A DNA stretch of 64,000 bases, taken from NCBI RefSeq assembly GCF_003003005.1, contig NZ_PVTR01000008.1:62001-126000 (forward strand), in the 5' to 3' direction. The notes under the pieces are model-generated. The model did not search any database. It was not told the DNA's origin and saw nothing but the letters and a program-made list of their open reading frames with translations. This document shows, in pieces, positions 44,730-53,042 of the stretch. The stretch's first letter is position 1. The number at the start of each line of letters is the position of its first letter. This DNA is from Mongoliibacter ruber. GTDB taxonomy: Bacteria; Bacteroidota; Bacteroidia; Cytophagales; Cyclobacteriaceae. The position numbers and the translations under genes are program-made.

Positions 44730-45383
44730 ATGACCAGAAAAATTACGCTAATCGCATTATTCTTATCTTTTTTTTCAACAGTTGCTTTTTCACAAAAAGA
44801 CGCTGAAGCAAAAAAAATACTGGATGATGTAAGCACAAAATACAAATCACTCAAGGGCCTTCAAGCCAGTTTTGAATTCACCTATGCCGATGTGTCTGAC
44901 GGAAGGAGCCAGTCCCAATCAGGCGAAATATCCATCAAAGGGGACAAATACCATCTTAAACTTCCTGAGCAGGAAATTTTCAACAATGGAAAAACAGTAT
45001 GGACTTATATTGAGTCCAGCGGTTACAAAGAAGTCACCATCAACAATGCCTCTGAAATGGAAGATGAATTGACGCCTTCCTCTGTCTATACCATCTACCA
45101 AAAAGGATACAATTACAGGCTGTTGGGTGAAAGGAAAGAAAATGGTTCGACCATACAAGAAATAGAACTTACGGCAGAGAAGTCAAATGCTCCATTCCAA
45201 AGAGTCAAACTTTTTGCAGATAAGGAGAAAAAAGATTTGGTAGGTTGGGAAATTTATGATGACCAAGGAGGTGTATTCAAATATCGGTTTAAGTCAGTCA
45301 ATACCAATGTGGATCTTGCAGACAGCTATTTTACTTTCAATCCACAGAAATACGGTAAAGTTGAAATTATAGACCTGCGCTGA
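44730..45383 (+). CDS. lolA: LolA-like outer-membrane lipoprotein carrier
   Basis: A 217-residue periplasmic chaperone of the LolA family, carrying lipoproteins from inner to outer membrane. The signal peptide ends near AFSQ (residue 21), and the half-barrel fold shows LQASFEFTY, QSGEISIKGDKYHLKLP and FNNGKTVWTY. No LolB is nearby, as is usual in Bacteroidota. The last codons and stop lie inside the terminator stem. Confidence 0.88.
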   Translation: MTRKITLIALFLSFFSTVAFSQKDAEAKKILDDVSTKYKSLKGLQASFEFTYADVSDGRSQSQSGEISIKGDKYHLKLPEQEIFNNGKTVWTYIESSGYKEVTINNASEMEDELTPSSVYTIYQKGYNYRLLGERKENGSTIQEIELTAEKSNAPFQRVKLFADKEKKDLVGWEIYDDQGGVFKYRFKSVNTNVDLADSYFTFNPQKYGKVEIIDLR

Positions 45384-45416
45384 TTTTAATTGATAAATCA
45401 GCGCAGATATTTTTTT
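45375..45416 (+). terminator. Terminator of ftsK-lolA, overlapping the lolA stop
   Basis: CTGCGCTGATTT/AAATCAGCGCAG, a 12-bp stem with an 8-nt loop, followed by ATATTTTTTT. The left arm includes the lolA TGA stop at 45381-45383. Confidence 0.92.
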
Positions 45417-45421
45417 ATCCT

Positions 45422-45429
45422 TATTTTTG
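45422..45429 (+). promoter_or_regulatory. pyrF promoter -7 box
   Basis: TATTTTTG matches TAnnTTTG and starts six bases after the terminator, 15 bp before the ATG at 45445; the leader would be about 10 nt. Confidence 0.45.
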
Positions 45430-45444
45430 GGAAAAACACCCAAA

Positions 45445-46260
45445 ATGAACAGAAAAGAACTTTTCAAGCACATCCAGAATAAGAAATCATTTTTATGCGT
45501 GGGCCTCGACACAGATTTGAGCAAGATCCCCGTCCACCTTCTCAAAGAAAAAGACCCTGTTTTTGAATTCAACAAACAGATAATAGATCATACTATAGAT
45601 TACGCCGTGGCTTACAAGCCAAATATCGCCTTCTATGAAGCCTTGGGTCCAAAAGGCTGGGAAAGCCTTCAAAAAACATTAGAATATATCCCTAAAGACA
45701 TTTTCACTATCTCAGACGCTAAGCGTGGTGATATAGGAAATACTTCAAAATTATATGCAAAGGCATTTTTTGAAGCTATGAATTTTGACTCCATTACTGT
45801 GGCTCCGTATATGGGGAGGGATAGTGTTTTGCCGTTTTTAGATTTTGAAAATAAGTGGGTGATATTGCTGGCCTTAACCTCAAACGAGGGAAGCGAAGAT
45901 TTTCAACTGATCCAATCTAATAAAGGAGAATTTTTATTTGAATCAGTCTTGAGAAAAAGTGCTGAATGGGGAAATCCGGACAACCTAATGTATGTAGTAG
46001 GTGCTACACGCGGAGAAAATATCGCCAAAGTCAGAGCTCTGGTTCCTGACAATTTCTTTTTGGTACCCGGTGTGGGTGCACAAGGCGGAAGTTTGGAAGA
46101 AGTGGCCAAGTATGGCATGAATGATCATTGCGGCTTACTGGTCAATTCCTCCCGAGGGATTATCTATGCGGGAAAAGATCTGGATTTTGGCAAACAAGCT
46201 GAAAGAGAATCGAGAATTTTACGAGATGAAATGGAAAAACTATTAGAAAAATATCTCTGA
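45445..46260 (+). CDS. pyrF: Orotidine-5'-phosphate decarboxylase (type 2)
   Basis: Last step of UMP synthesis. The 271-residue enzyme from the ATG at 45445 has [12 protein letters not shown] with the catalytic Lys/Asp set, the N-terminal [13 protein letters not shown] and [13 protein letters not shown], typical of type 2 enzymes. A TTG six codons upstream is inside the promoter box and unlikely. It ends three bases from the convergent RlpA gene. Confidence 0.96.
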   Translation: MNRKELFKHIQNKKSFLCVGLDTDLSKIPVHLLKEKDPVFEFNKQIIDHTIDYAVAYKPNIAFYEALGPKGWESLQKTLEYIPKDIFTISDAKRGDIGNTSKLYAKAFFEAMNFDSITVAPYMGRDSVLPFLDFENKWVILLALTSNEGSEDFQLIQSNKGEFLFESVLRKSAEWGNPDNLMYVVGATRGENIAKVRALVPDNFFLVPGVGAQGGSLEEVAKYGMNDHCGLLVNSSRGIIYAGKDLDFGKQAERESRILRDEMEKLLEKYL

Positions 46261-46263
46261 TTT

Positions 46264-46803
46264 TTAGAATCTCTTGGCGCTGATATTGGCCTGAAGCTCG
46301 ATTTTAAGGTCTAAAAGAGAAACATCGTTTCTTTTGATTTCTATGGGATTTTCAAAAATCCTTAATCTTATGTCCTCCGGTTTTTCTTCTTGGTAATACT
46401 CCATCAAAGCCAACACTGTATCTTGATCGGGAACTTCCATTTTGACTTTCACAATTCCATCCTGAATCATATCGAGTTTTTTGGCAGCCCCTCTGGAAAG
46501 ATCTATGCTCCTTTTAGAAGATTGAGGCAAGCGGTCGTTGATACGAACCCATACTTCTTTGCCATTTTTGAGGTTAGTCACTTTAAGTAAAGTCCCAAAC
46601 GGAAGGTTTTTGTGTGCAGCTGTCAATTCTTCCATGTTGAAAATCTCACCATTGGCAGTTTTTTTATTATGGAATCTTTTCCCATAAAAACTGGCCACAC
46701 CTTCTTGGATGACCAATTCTTCATTACCGTTTTCGGTGCCATTACCGGAAAAGCCAAGAAGAGGCAGACACAAAAGAAATATAAAAAGGCTGTATTTTTT
46801 CAT
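46264..46803 (-). CDS. RlpA-like double-psi beta-barrel protein
   Basis: A 179-residue secreted protein with a signal peptide (to about residue 19, GFSG) and an RlpA/DPBB domain (about 30-125): GVASFYGKRFHNKKTANGE, LTAAHKNLPFGT, VRINDRLPQSSKRSIDLSRGAA. RlpA proteins are lytic transglycosylases or peptidoglycan-binding septal proteins; no SPOR domain is present. The ATG at 46803 is preferred to a TTG three codons upstream. A paralogue lies at 52378-52782. Confidence 0.88.
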   Translation of the reverse strand: MKKYSLFIFLLCLPLLGFSGNGTENGNEELVIQEGVASFYGKRFHNKKTANGEIFNMEELTAAHKNLPFGTLLKVTNLKNGKEVWVRINDRLPQSSKRSIDLSRGAAKKLDMIQDGIVKVKMEVPDQDTVLALMEYYQEEKPEDIRLRIFENPIEIKRNDVSLLDLKIELQANISAKRF

Positions 46804-46890
46804 ATGCGGCAATTAAGCAATTTACAGACCAATTTTTTTAAAATGAAAAAAATCACCTTTTTTTAAAGGACATAACAGAAGAAAAAAAGT

Positions 46891-46921
46891 TTACGTATAT
46901 TTCATAATAACTTACGTATAT
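46891..46921. promoter_or_regulatory. Paired TTACGTATAT repeats over the toxin-antitoxin promoter
   Basis: Two identical 10-bp copies lie at 46891-46900 and 46912-46921, 21 bp apart (two helical turns). Each has the palindrome TACGTA. The first overlaps the -7-like TATATTTC (46896-46903); the second overlaps the antitoxin ATG at 46920. Ribbon-helix-helix antitoxins usually repress their own operon, so this is a candidate operator. Confidence 0.55.
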
Positions 46922-47168
46922 GGCTAAAAAACTCACCCTCAATGTTGACGAACATGTAATTGAACAGGCTAAGATATACGCCCATAAAACAGGCAGAAGT
47001 CTTTCGGCTCTGGTAGAAACATATTTGAAAAATCTGGTGAATCACCAGCAACCTGATACATCCATGGAGGAGAAGATCAAAAGGCTTTCTGGAAAAATCC
47101 AGCTACCTGCTGATTTTGACGAAAAAAAAATACTTTCAGATTATTTAACCCTTAAACATCTGAAATGA
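46920..47168 (+). CDS. Ribbon-helix-helix antitoxin of a VapBC-like pair
   Basis: An 82-residue protein. Residues 1-45 (KKLTLNVDEHVIEQAKIYAH, then GRSLSALVETYLKNL) form a ribbon-helix-helix fold like DUF6364 antitoxins; the C-terminal tail (about 50-82) should neutralise the toxin. The toxin ATG overlaps its stop by 4 bp (ATGA). Direct repeats cover the promoter, suggesting autoregulation. Confidence 0.82.
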   Translation: MAKKLTLNVDEHVIEQAKIYAHKTGRSLSALVETYLKNLVNHQQPDTSMEEKIKRLSGKIQLPADFDEKKILSDYLTLKHLK

Positions 47169-47590
47169 AAGTTTTCCTAGATACTAATATCCTTATAGAT
47201 TTTTTATCTGACAGGGGGGCATTCACAAAATATGCGACCGAGATCTTTCTATTCAGTGCACCAAAAAAAGTTTGGCTTCACAGCTCTACTCATACTATCG
47301 CCACCACATATTATATTCTCAAAAAATTTACAGACGAAAAATCTCTCCGATTAAAATTACTCGATTTAATACAAATGATTGAGGTGCTTGATGTGACTAG
47401 AGCCCAACTCAAAAAGGCTCTAATTTCAGATTTTAGTGATTTCGAAGACGCTCTCCAAATTTTTAATGCTGATTCTATTTCTGGGGTAGATTATATCGTC
47501 ACACGCAACCTTAAAGATTTCAAAGACTCTCCAATTCCTGCTATCGCTCCTGATGAGTTTATGGAATTGATTCAAAGGTTAAAACCTTAA
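47165..47590 (+). CDS. PIN-domain ribonuclease toxin (VapC-like)
   Basis: A 141-residue PIN-domain protein. The acidic residues that hold Mg2+ are present: VFLDTNILIDFL (Asp6), FEDALQ (Glu/Asp) and GVDYIVTRNLKDF (Asp), as in VapC toxins that cleave tRNA or rRNA. It is translationally coupled to the RHH antitoxin. The target RNA cannot be told from sequence. sbcD starts 31 bp later. Confidence 0.85.
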   Translation: MKVFLDTNILIDFLSDRGAFTKYATEIFLFSAPKKVWLHSSTHTIATTYYILKKFTDEKSLRLKLLDLIQMIEVLDVTRAQLKKALISDFSDFEDALQIFNADSISGVDYIVTRNLKDFKDSPIPAIAPDEFMELIQRLKP

Positions 47591-47621
47591 AACATTATTA
47601 AAAGCATCCTATTTTTAAACC

Positions 47622-48839
47622 ATGAAAATTCTACACACTGCCGATTGGCACCTAGGCAAAAAATTACAGGAATATTCCCGATTGGAAGAACAGAAAGAGG
47701 TCTTGGATGAAATCATTCAAATTGCTGAGGCAGAAAAGGTAGATCTCATCTTACTGGCAGGTGATATTTTTGACAGCTTCAATCCCAGCCATGACGCCAT
47801 TGACTTACTTTATAAAAAACTCAAGAAGCTATCCAATGACGGCAAAAGGCCAATTATTGCCATTTCCGGTAATCATGACAGCACCCAATTCATCGAGGCC
47901 CCGGATCCTTTGGCAAGAGAGCTGGGGATTTTCTTTTACAGTAAGTATGATAGCAAAATTGCCATTGGACAGTTAGATAATGGCTTGGAAGTAATCAACT
48001 CCGAACCAGGCTATATGGAATTGAAGTTACCAAATTTTGACTTTCCTATCAGAATCATTCTGGCACCTTATGCCAATGAAACCTTACTAAAAACCTATCT
48101 GGGCGAAAACGACAGAGAGCAGAAGTTCAGGGAATTACTGGCTGACAAGTGGCGAACGTTGGCTGACAAATACTGTGATCCATCTGGCGTCAATCTTTTT
48201 GTAGGACATTTCTTTTTCACCAAAGAAGGAGAACCCTTGCTGGAAGAACCTGAAAGTGAAAGACCTATTCTTCATGTTGGAGGGACTCAAGCCCTTCTCA
48301 CCCATAATATTCCACCCCAAATCCAATATGCAGCCCTAGGACACCTCCACCGATACCACGCGGTCAGCAAAACGCCATTCCCTGCAGTATATTCCTCTTC
48401 ACCCCTAGCCTATTCTTTTAGCGAAGCCGATCAGCAAAAGCAAGTCGTGGTCGTCGAACTCAATCCGGGACTACCTGCAGCTTACAAACCAATAGGACTT
48501 ACCAAAGGCAGGCCTTTGTTTAGGAAAACCTTCAGCGAATTAACCACTTGTCTGGAGTGGTTGGAAACCAATCCATATTGCTTTGTGGAGCTCACCTATG
48601 AAACAGAAAACTCCATAGACGCCGATACCCGGAAGGCCATCATGAAAGCCCATGATGGAATCGTGAGCTTGATTCCAAAAATCAAAAATCCACAGAGCCA
48701 AGAAAGTCTCAGCTTAAAAGCTGAAGACCTTGAAAAAGATATGGTCAGTCTTTTCAAAATGTATTTTAAAAGCGAACGCGGGCAGGAACCCAATGACGAG
48801 TTACTCGGTATATTTAAAGAAGTGATAAGTGAAGAATGA
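47622..48839 (+). CDS. sbcD: Exonuclease subunit SbcD
   Basis: Mre11-type nuclease that with SbcC trims DNA ends and cleaves hairpins. The 405-residue protein shows the metal-binding motifs ADWHLGKKL, LLAGDIFDSF, ISGNHD and the paired GHFFF and GHLHRYH histidines, followed by the C-terminal capping and SbcC-binding part. In many genomes sbcC overlaps sbcD; here 202 bp separate them. Confidence 0.95.
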   Translation: MKILHTADWHLGKKLQEYSRLEEQKEVLDEIIQIAEAEKVDLILLAGDIFDSFNPSHDAIDLLYKKLKKLSNDGKRPIIAISGNHDSTQFIEAPDPLARELGIFFYSKYDSKIAIGQLDNGLEVINSEPGYMELKLPNFDFPIRIILAPYANETLLKTYLGENDREQKFRELLADKWRTLADKYCDPSGVNLFVGHFFFTKEGEPLLEEPESERPILHVGGTQALLTHNIPPQIQYAALGHLHRYHAVSKTPFPAVYSSSPLAYSFSEADQQKQVVVVELNPGLPAAYKPIGLTKGRPLFRKTFSELTTCLEWLETNPYCFVELTYETENSIDADTRKAIMKAHDGIVSLIPKIKNPQSQESLSLKAEDLEKDMVSLFKMYFKSERGQEPNDELLGIFKEVISEE

Positions 48840-48863
48840 ATAATCGGATGAAATCAAAAGAAA

Positions 48864-48897
48864 TTGATATTTATTGATATTTGATATTTATAGATAT
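48864..48897. repeat. 17-bp tandem repeat between sbcD and sbcC
   Basis: TTGATATTTATWGATAT occurs twice head to tail, at 48864-48880 and 48881-48897, with one mismatch. GATATTG at 48893-48899 is inverted as CAATATC at 48965-48971. The region does not code and splits the usually tight sbcDC operon. Confidence 0.7.
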
Positions 48898-49041
48898 TGG
48901 AAGAACTCCATGCATCGCTTAACTCATTGTTCAATTATAACGGTCCATATGGATTCTAATATCTCAATATCCAAGTATCAATTAATACCAGTTAAAGCAA
49001 AGGCCTTAAAATCATCACATTAATTTTTAAATAGTAGAATA

Positions 49042-52000
49042 ATGATTCCAATCAGATTAGAAATTGAAGGATTATACTCATACAAGGAAAAGCAGGTTAT
49101 AGAATTTGATAAGTTGACCGGCGCTGGTCTATTTGGAATATTTGGGGCAGTGGGCAGTGGAAAATCATCTATTCTGGAAGCCATTCTTTTGGCACTTTAC
49201 TCAAGTACCGAAAGGCTCTCTGACCGCGGAGAAAAAAACAGCATGGTGAACCTTCAAAGTGAAGCACTCTTGATCACATTTGAATTCCGTGCCGGGAAAA
49301 ACAATGCCAATACCTATGTCGCAAGATATTCAGCAAAAAGGAATTCCAAGAACTTTGAGGATGTCAAACCGGCCGAACATACTTTTTACCTGAAGACAGG
49401 GGATCACCTCGAGCCTTTGACGCAAAAGGCGGAAGATATAGTAGGCATGAAAAAAGAACATTTCAAGCAAACTGTCATCATTCCACAGGGTAAATTTCGG
49501 GAATTTATAGACCTAACTCCCGGACCAAGGGCGGAGATGATGAAGGAATTGTTCGGTTTGGAGCGATTTGATTTGGCTGCCAAGACAGGAACTTTGCTCA
49601 GAAACCTCAAGGATGAAAAGATCAGGATGGAAACACAATTGGGTGTTCTCAAAGAGATAAGCCCTGAATTATTGGAGGAGAAAACAGGCTTGATTCAAGA
49701 AATTGCAAAGCAAGCTGAAGAGGGTGAGAAAATTTTTAAGCAAACTGAGCTGACTTTTAAAAATCAGGAGGAAGTAAGAGCCAAGCATATACAATTACAG
49801 GATTTTTTGAAAGAATGGGAGATTTTGAATAACAAAAGGCCTGAAATAGAAAACAAGAAAGCCATTTGGAAAGACTTCCTAAAAGCAAAAACCTATCTCA
49901 AACCAGTATGGGAACAGGTTAATGAGAAAAATACTGAACTGGAAAAATACCGTATCAGCGTAACTGACTGCAAAAGGTTCAAGGACAATTTTTTGATAGA
50001 AATTGAACATCTAGAAAAAGAAGAGCTTGAACTCAAAGAAAAAGCAGACAAGAAATCTGAGAGAGAAAGTAAGATCCGAGACCTGGAAAAGGTAATTGAA
50101 ATCAAAAATCTTAATAAGGAACTTGAGGAAGCAAAAAAAATAACAGTAACCTTAAAACCTGATTTGGAATCAAAAAAGGAAACATTGTCAGAGATTAAAG
50201 AGCAGATAAAACAGCTAGAAGAAGAATCTGAAAGCATAAAAACTCCTGACAGCAATACACTATCCGAACTGAAAGGACTGGCTAAAGATTGGGGAAACTG
50301 GGAAAGCCAAATCAAAGAAAGACAAAAAGAAGCGAATGAAATCTCAGCATCGACGGAAAATTTAAAGGCACAAATAGATACCCTAAGAGAAAAATTACCT
50401 GAATCAAATCATTCATTTGAAGAATGGATCAGTACCCAAAAACTGACCATCAATAAGCTCGAATCTGATAAAGAAAGGTTGATCCAACAATCCGGATTGT
50501 TCGCACATGCCCATCTCCTGATTGCCGGAGAAGCGTGTCCACTTTGCGGCTCAACAGATCACCCTCAGCCATTAGGAGAACCCGACAACAATACCCTTGA
50601 TTTGAAAAACAAGGAAATTGAATCAGCAAAAGACTTATTGGAACAGATTACAACTTGGAAACAAACCCTTTCTGAGCAACAGATCAGGCTGGACAACCAT
50701 CTCACCAATAAGACCAAAACAGAAACCGAGATTAATACCCTTTTCGAACAGATTAAAAAACTAAAGCAGGATCTGCAATCCCATCAAGTAGATACCAGTG
50801 AGGCTTTAAGTACACTGATCCAAAATTCTGATCAAGCAATCTCAAGAAGAGAGAAAATGCAATTGCAGATCAGGAGACTCAGAAAAACCTTGGAAGAGAA
50901 TCAAATTAAATATGAAAAAGAGGAAGAACTAATCAGAGAAGCCGAACAAACTTTATTGGGATTGAGCAGTAAAATTTCAGCCAAAAAAGATGAGATCAAA
51001 GACATTTTATTCTGTAAAGCCTTCTTTGAAAAGGACAAAACTGCTATAGTACAAACCATCCAAAAAGTCCAACTGGACATAGAAGAAACTGCTTTCAAAC
51101 TATCCGGAAAACAAAAAGTACTTTTGGAAAAGAGAAACAAACAGGCCACTAACTTGGCCAACCTCAAAAACTTTGAAAACCTCACTGAAATTACCAGCAA
51201 GAAATTAGATGAATTACAAAAGGAATTCGAATCACTCAAAATCACGCATGGATTTGAAGATGAAAAAAAATTGATTGCTCTTTTCCACCATTCATTGGAT
51301 GCAGACAAAGTAGATGCAGAAATCAGACGTTTTGAAGACCGAAGCCTTTTGGTCAAAAACAAAGTAGATGAACTCCAAAATCAACCTGGGGTAAGCAGTT
51401 TTGATCAGGAAGCATTCATCCAATTTCAAAATAAGCTTCAGGAAGAAAAATCCGCTTTGGAAGCTATTAAAAAATCCTTCACACTGCTCGATCAGGAGCT
51501 CATTTCTATCAAAGCAAAGTTGGAAGAAAAACAAAAACTCCAAGCTACTTTTGAACAGCTTGAGAAGCGGGAAATCAACCTAAAGGAACTGGACCGACTG
51601 TTCAAAGGCAGCGGATTTGTGAAATATGTCAGTTCCATCTACCTCAAAGAACTTTGTGCCACTGCCAATCTCCGCTTTTCGAAATTGACCAAAAACAGCC
51701 TTAGCTTGGAGATTGATGACAGCAATACCTTTTGGGTGGTGGATTACCTGAACGGCGGCAAAAAACGCCTTCTCAAAACCCTATCTGGAGGACAGACTTT
51801 TCAGGCTTCTCTTTGTTTGGCCTTAGCATTGGCAGAAAAAGTAAAGGCACTCAACCAAGCCGATCAATCTTTCTTCTTTTTGGACGAAGGATTTGGAGCC
51901 TTGGACAAAAATTCTTTGAGGGTTGTTTTTGAAACCCTAAAATTACTCCGACATGAAAACAGAATTGTTGGCATTATCTCCCATGTGGAAGATCTCCAGC

Positions 52001-52071
52001 AGGAAATCGGTGTCTATGCCAAAATAGAGCTGGATCCTGAAAAGGGAAGTCAGGTGGGGTATTCATTTTGA
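49042..52071 (+). CDS. sbcC: Exonuclease subunit SbcC (Rad50-like ATPase)
   Basis: A 1009-residue SMC-type ATPase, partner of SbcD. Walker A is GAVGSGKSSILEAI (about residue 34), two long coiled coils (about 190-490 and 530-830) flank the zinc hook CPLC (about residue 500, EACPLCGSTDHP), and the C-terminal lobe has signature LSGGQTFQASL and Walker B FFFLDEGFGALD. Length is typical. It ends the sbcDC cluster; a repeat-bearing intergenic stretch follows. Confidence 0.95.
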   Translation: MIPIRLEIEGLYSYKEKQVIEFDKLTGAGLFGIFGAVGSGKSSILEAILLALYSSTERLSDRGEKNSMVNLQSEALLITFEFRAGKNNANTYVARYSAKRNSKNFEDVKPAEHTFYLKTGDHLEPLTQKAEDIVGMKKEHFKQTVIIPQGKFREFIDLTPGPRAEMMKELFGLERFDLAAKTGTLLRNLKDEKIRMETQLGVLKEISPELLEEKTGLIQEIAKQAEEGEKIFKQTELTFKNQEEVRAKHIQLQDFLKEWEILNNKRPEIENKKAIWKDFLKAKTYLKPVWEQVNEKNTELEKYRISVTDCKRFKDNFLIEIEHLEKEELELKEKADKKSERESKIRDLEKVIEIKNLNKELEEAKKITVTLKPDLESKKETLSEIKEQIKQLEEESESIKTPDSNTLSELKGLAKDWGNWESQIKERQKEANEISASTENLKAQIDTLREKLPESNHSFEEWISTQKLTINKLESDKERLIQQSGLFAHAHLLIAGEACPLCGSTDHPQPLGEPDNNTLDLKNKEIESAKDLLEQITTWKQTLSEQQIRLDNHLTNKTKTETEINTLFEQIKKLKQDLQSHQVDTSEALSTLIQNSDQAISRREKMQLQIRRLRKTLEENQIKYEKEEELIREAEQTLLGLSSKISAKKDEIKDILFCKAFFEKDKTAIVQTIQKVQLDIEETAFKLSGKQKVLLEKRNKQATNLANLKNFENLTEITSKKLDELQKEFESLKITHGFEDEKKLIALFHHSLDADKVDAEIRRFEDRSLLVKNKVDELQNQPGVSSFDQEAFIQFQNKLQEEKSALEAIKKSFTLLDQELISIKAKLEEKQKLQATFEQLEKREINLKELDRLFKGSGFVKYVSSIYLKELCATANLRFSKLTKNSLSLEIDDSNTFWVVDYLNGGKKRLLKTLSGGQTFQASLCLALALAEKVKALNQADQSFFFLDEGFGALDKNSLRVVFETLKLLRHENRIVGIISHVEDLQQEIGVYAKIELDPEKGSQVGYSF

Positions 52072-52170
52072 GACTTGAGATGGCTTAGTTTTATAGGTAG
52101 GAAGGTTGGATCTTTTAAGTGAGGTTAGTGGGTTCGGAAATAATGTAGGCGGTATGAGTTAGAAATGGTT

Positions 52171-52213
52171 CAAGTCTTCAGACTTGGGCCATCAAATTGC
52201 AGTCTTCAGACTT
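52171..52213. repeat. REP-like palindromic repeat pair in the 306-bp gap after sbcC
   Basis: AGTCTTCAGACTT occurs at 52173-52185 and 52201-52213, 28 bp apart. The first copy extends to a 7-bp stem, CAAGTCT-TC-AGACTTG. The 52072-52377 gap holds no gene I can support; this repeat pair is its only structured feature. It recalls REP sequences mobilised by IS200-like RAYT enzymes, none of which is in the window. Confidence 0.55.
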
Positions 52214-52377
52214 CCCAGTGTACACATCAATAATACCGAAAGTACAGCATGACTAAATAATTGACAGAAATATAATTCTAGGTCAATGGCATGATAGGGG
52301 TTGTCTTTTTGTCTGTTAGGGTCAGCGTAAATCCTTAATTTAGATGATCTTGACGCAATTTTTTATTATATTAAATC

Positions 52378-52782
52378 ATGAAACTATCGAACTCATTCTT
52401 TTTCACTGTTTTTTCAATTTTCACTTTGATTTTACTTATCGTATGCTGTAAAGAAGAAATCGAAATGGAAGAAGTAGAAGGAAAAGCCAGCTACTATGCA
52501 CGCAGGTTCGATGGCAAAAAAACAGCAAGTGGAGAGGTATTCGAAAACCAAGAGCTTACAGCAGCCCACCGTTCCTTACCATTTGACACAGAGGTAGAAG
52601 TTGTCAATCCAGAAAACGGGAAATCTGTTACGGTACGCATTAATGACAGAGGCCCTTTCCGTCGAGGTAGAATCATTGATTTATCCAGGGCTGCGGCACG
52701 CGAACTAGGCATGTTGGACTCTGGTATTATTGATGTGATTATCCGCTATCCCAAAGTGGTAGAAGTAGATGAGGGCAATTGA
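52378..52782 (+). CDS. RlpA-like lipoprotein, short paralogue
   Basis: A 134-residue protein with a hydrophobic start and a cysteine pair (LLIVCCKEE), probably a lipobox, then one RlpA/DPBB domain (about 33-125): GKASYYARRFDGKKTASGE, LTAAHRSLPFDT, VRINDRGPFRRGRIIDLSRAAA. It keeps the canonical NDRGPF segment, which the longer paralogue at 46264-46803 has changed to NDRLPQ. Function is probably in cell-wall remodelling. Confidence 0.88.
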   Translation: MKLSNSFFFTVFSIFTLILLIVCCKEEIEMEEVEGKASYYARRFDGKKTASGEVFENQELTAAHRSLPFDTEVEVVNPENGKSVTVRINDRGPFRRGRIIDLSRAAARELGMLDSGIIDVIIRYPKVVEVDEGN

Positions 52783-53042
52783 TCTTCAATAGAATTCAGT
52801 CAGTATGTACTTTCCATTTTTACCAGGTGATTACTGAATAAGTCTTGAACTTCCAAAACACTCCCCCATGTCCCTTACGACAGCAGAACTTTAGTCAAAG
52901 CAATGACATTAAAAAGCCTTAATTATGCCCGCTTAACTTTTTCAAAAGCTTTTTCAGATTCAAAAAAAAATTTAATTTCTGCAAAAGTGAACCAGACTTA
53001 AGTTTTTCTTTATTTTCGCAGATTATTTATATCACTATTCAA

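Noticed and set aside
52072-52377. A hidden small gene or tRNA in the 306-bp gap
   Set aside because: No frame of useful length with a start signal and no cloverleaf or T-loop pattern found by eye.
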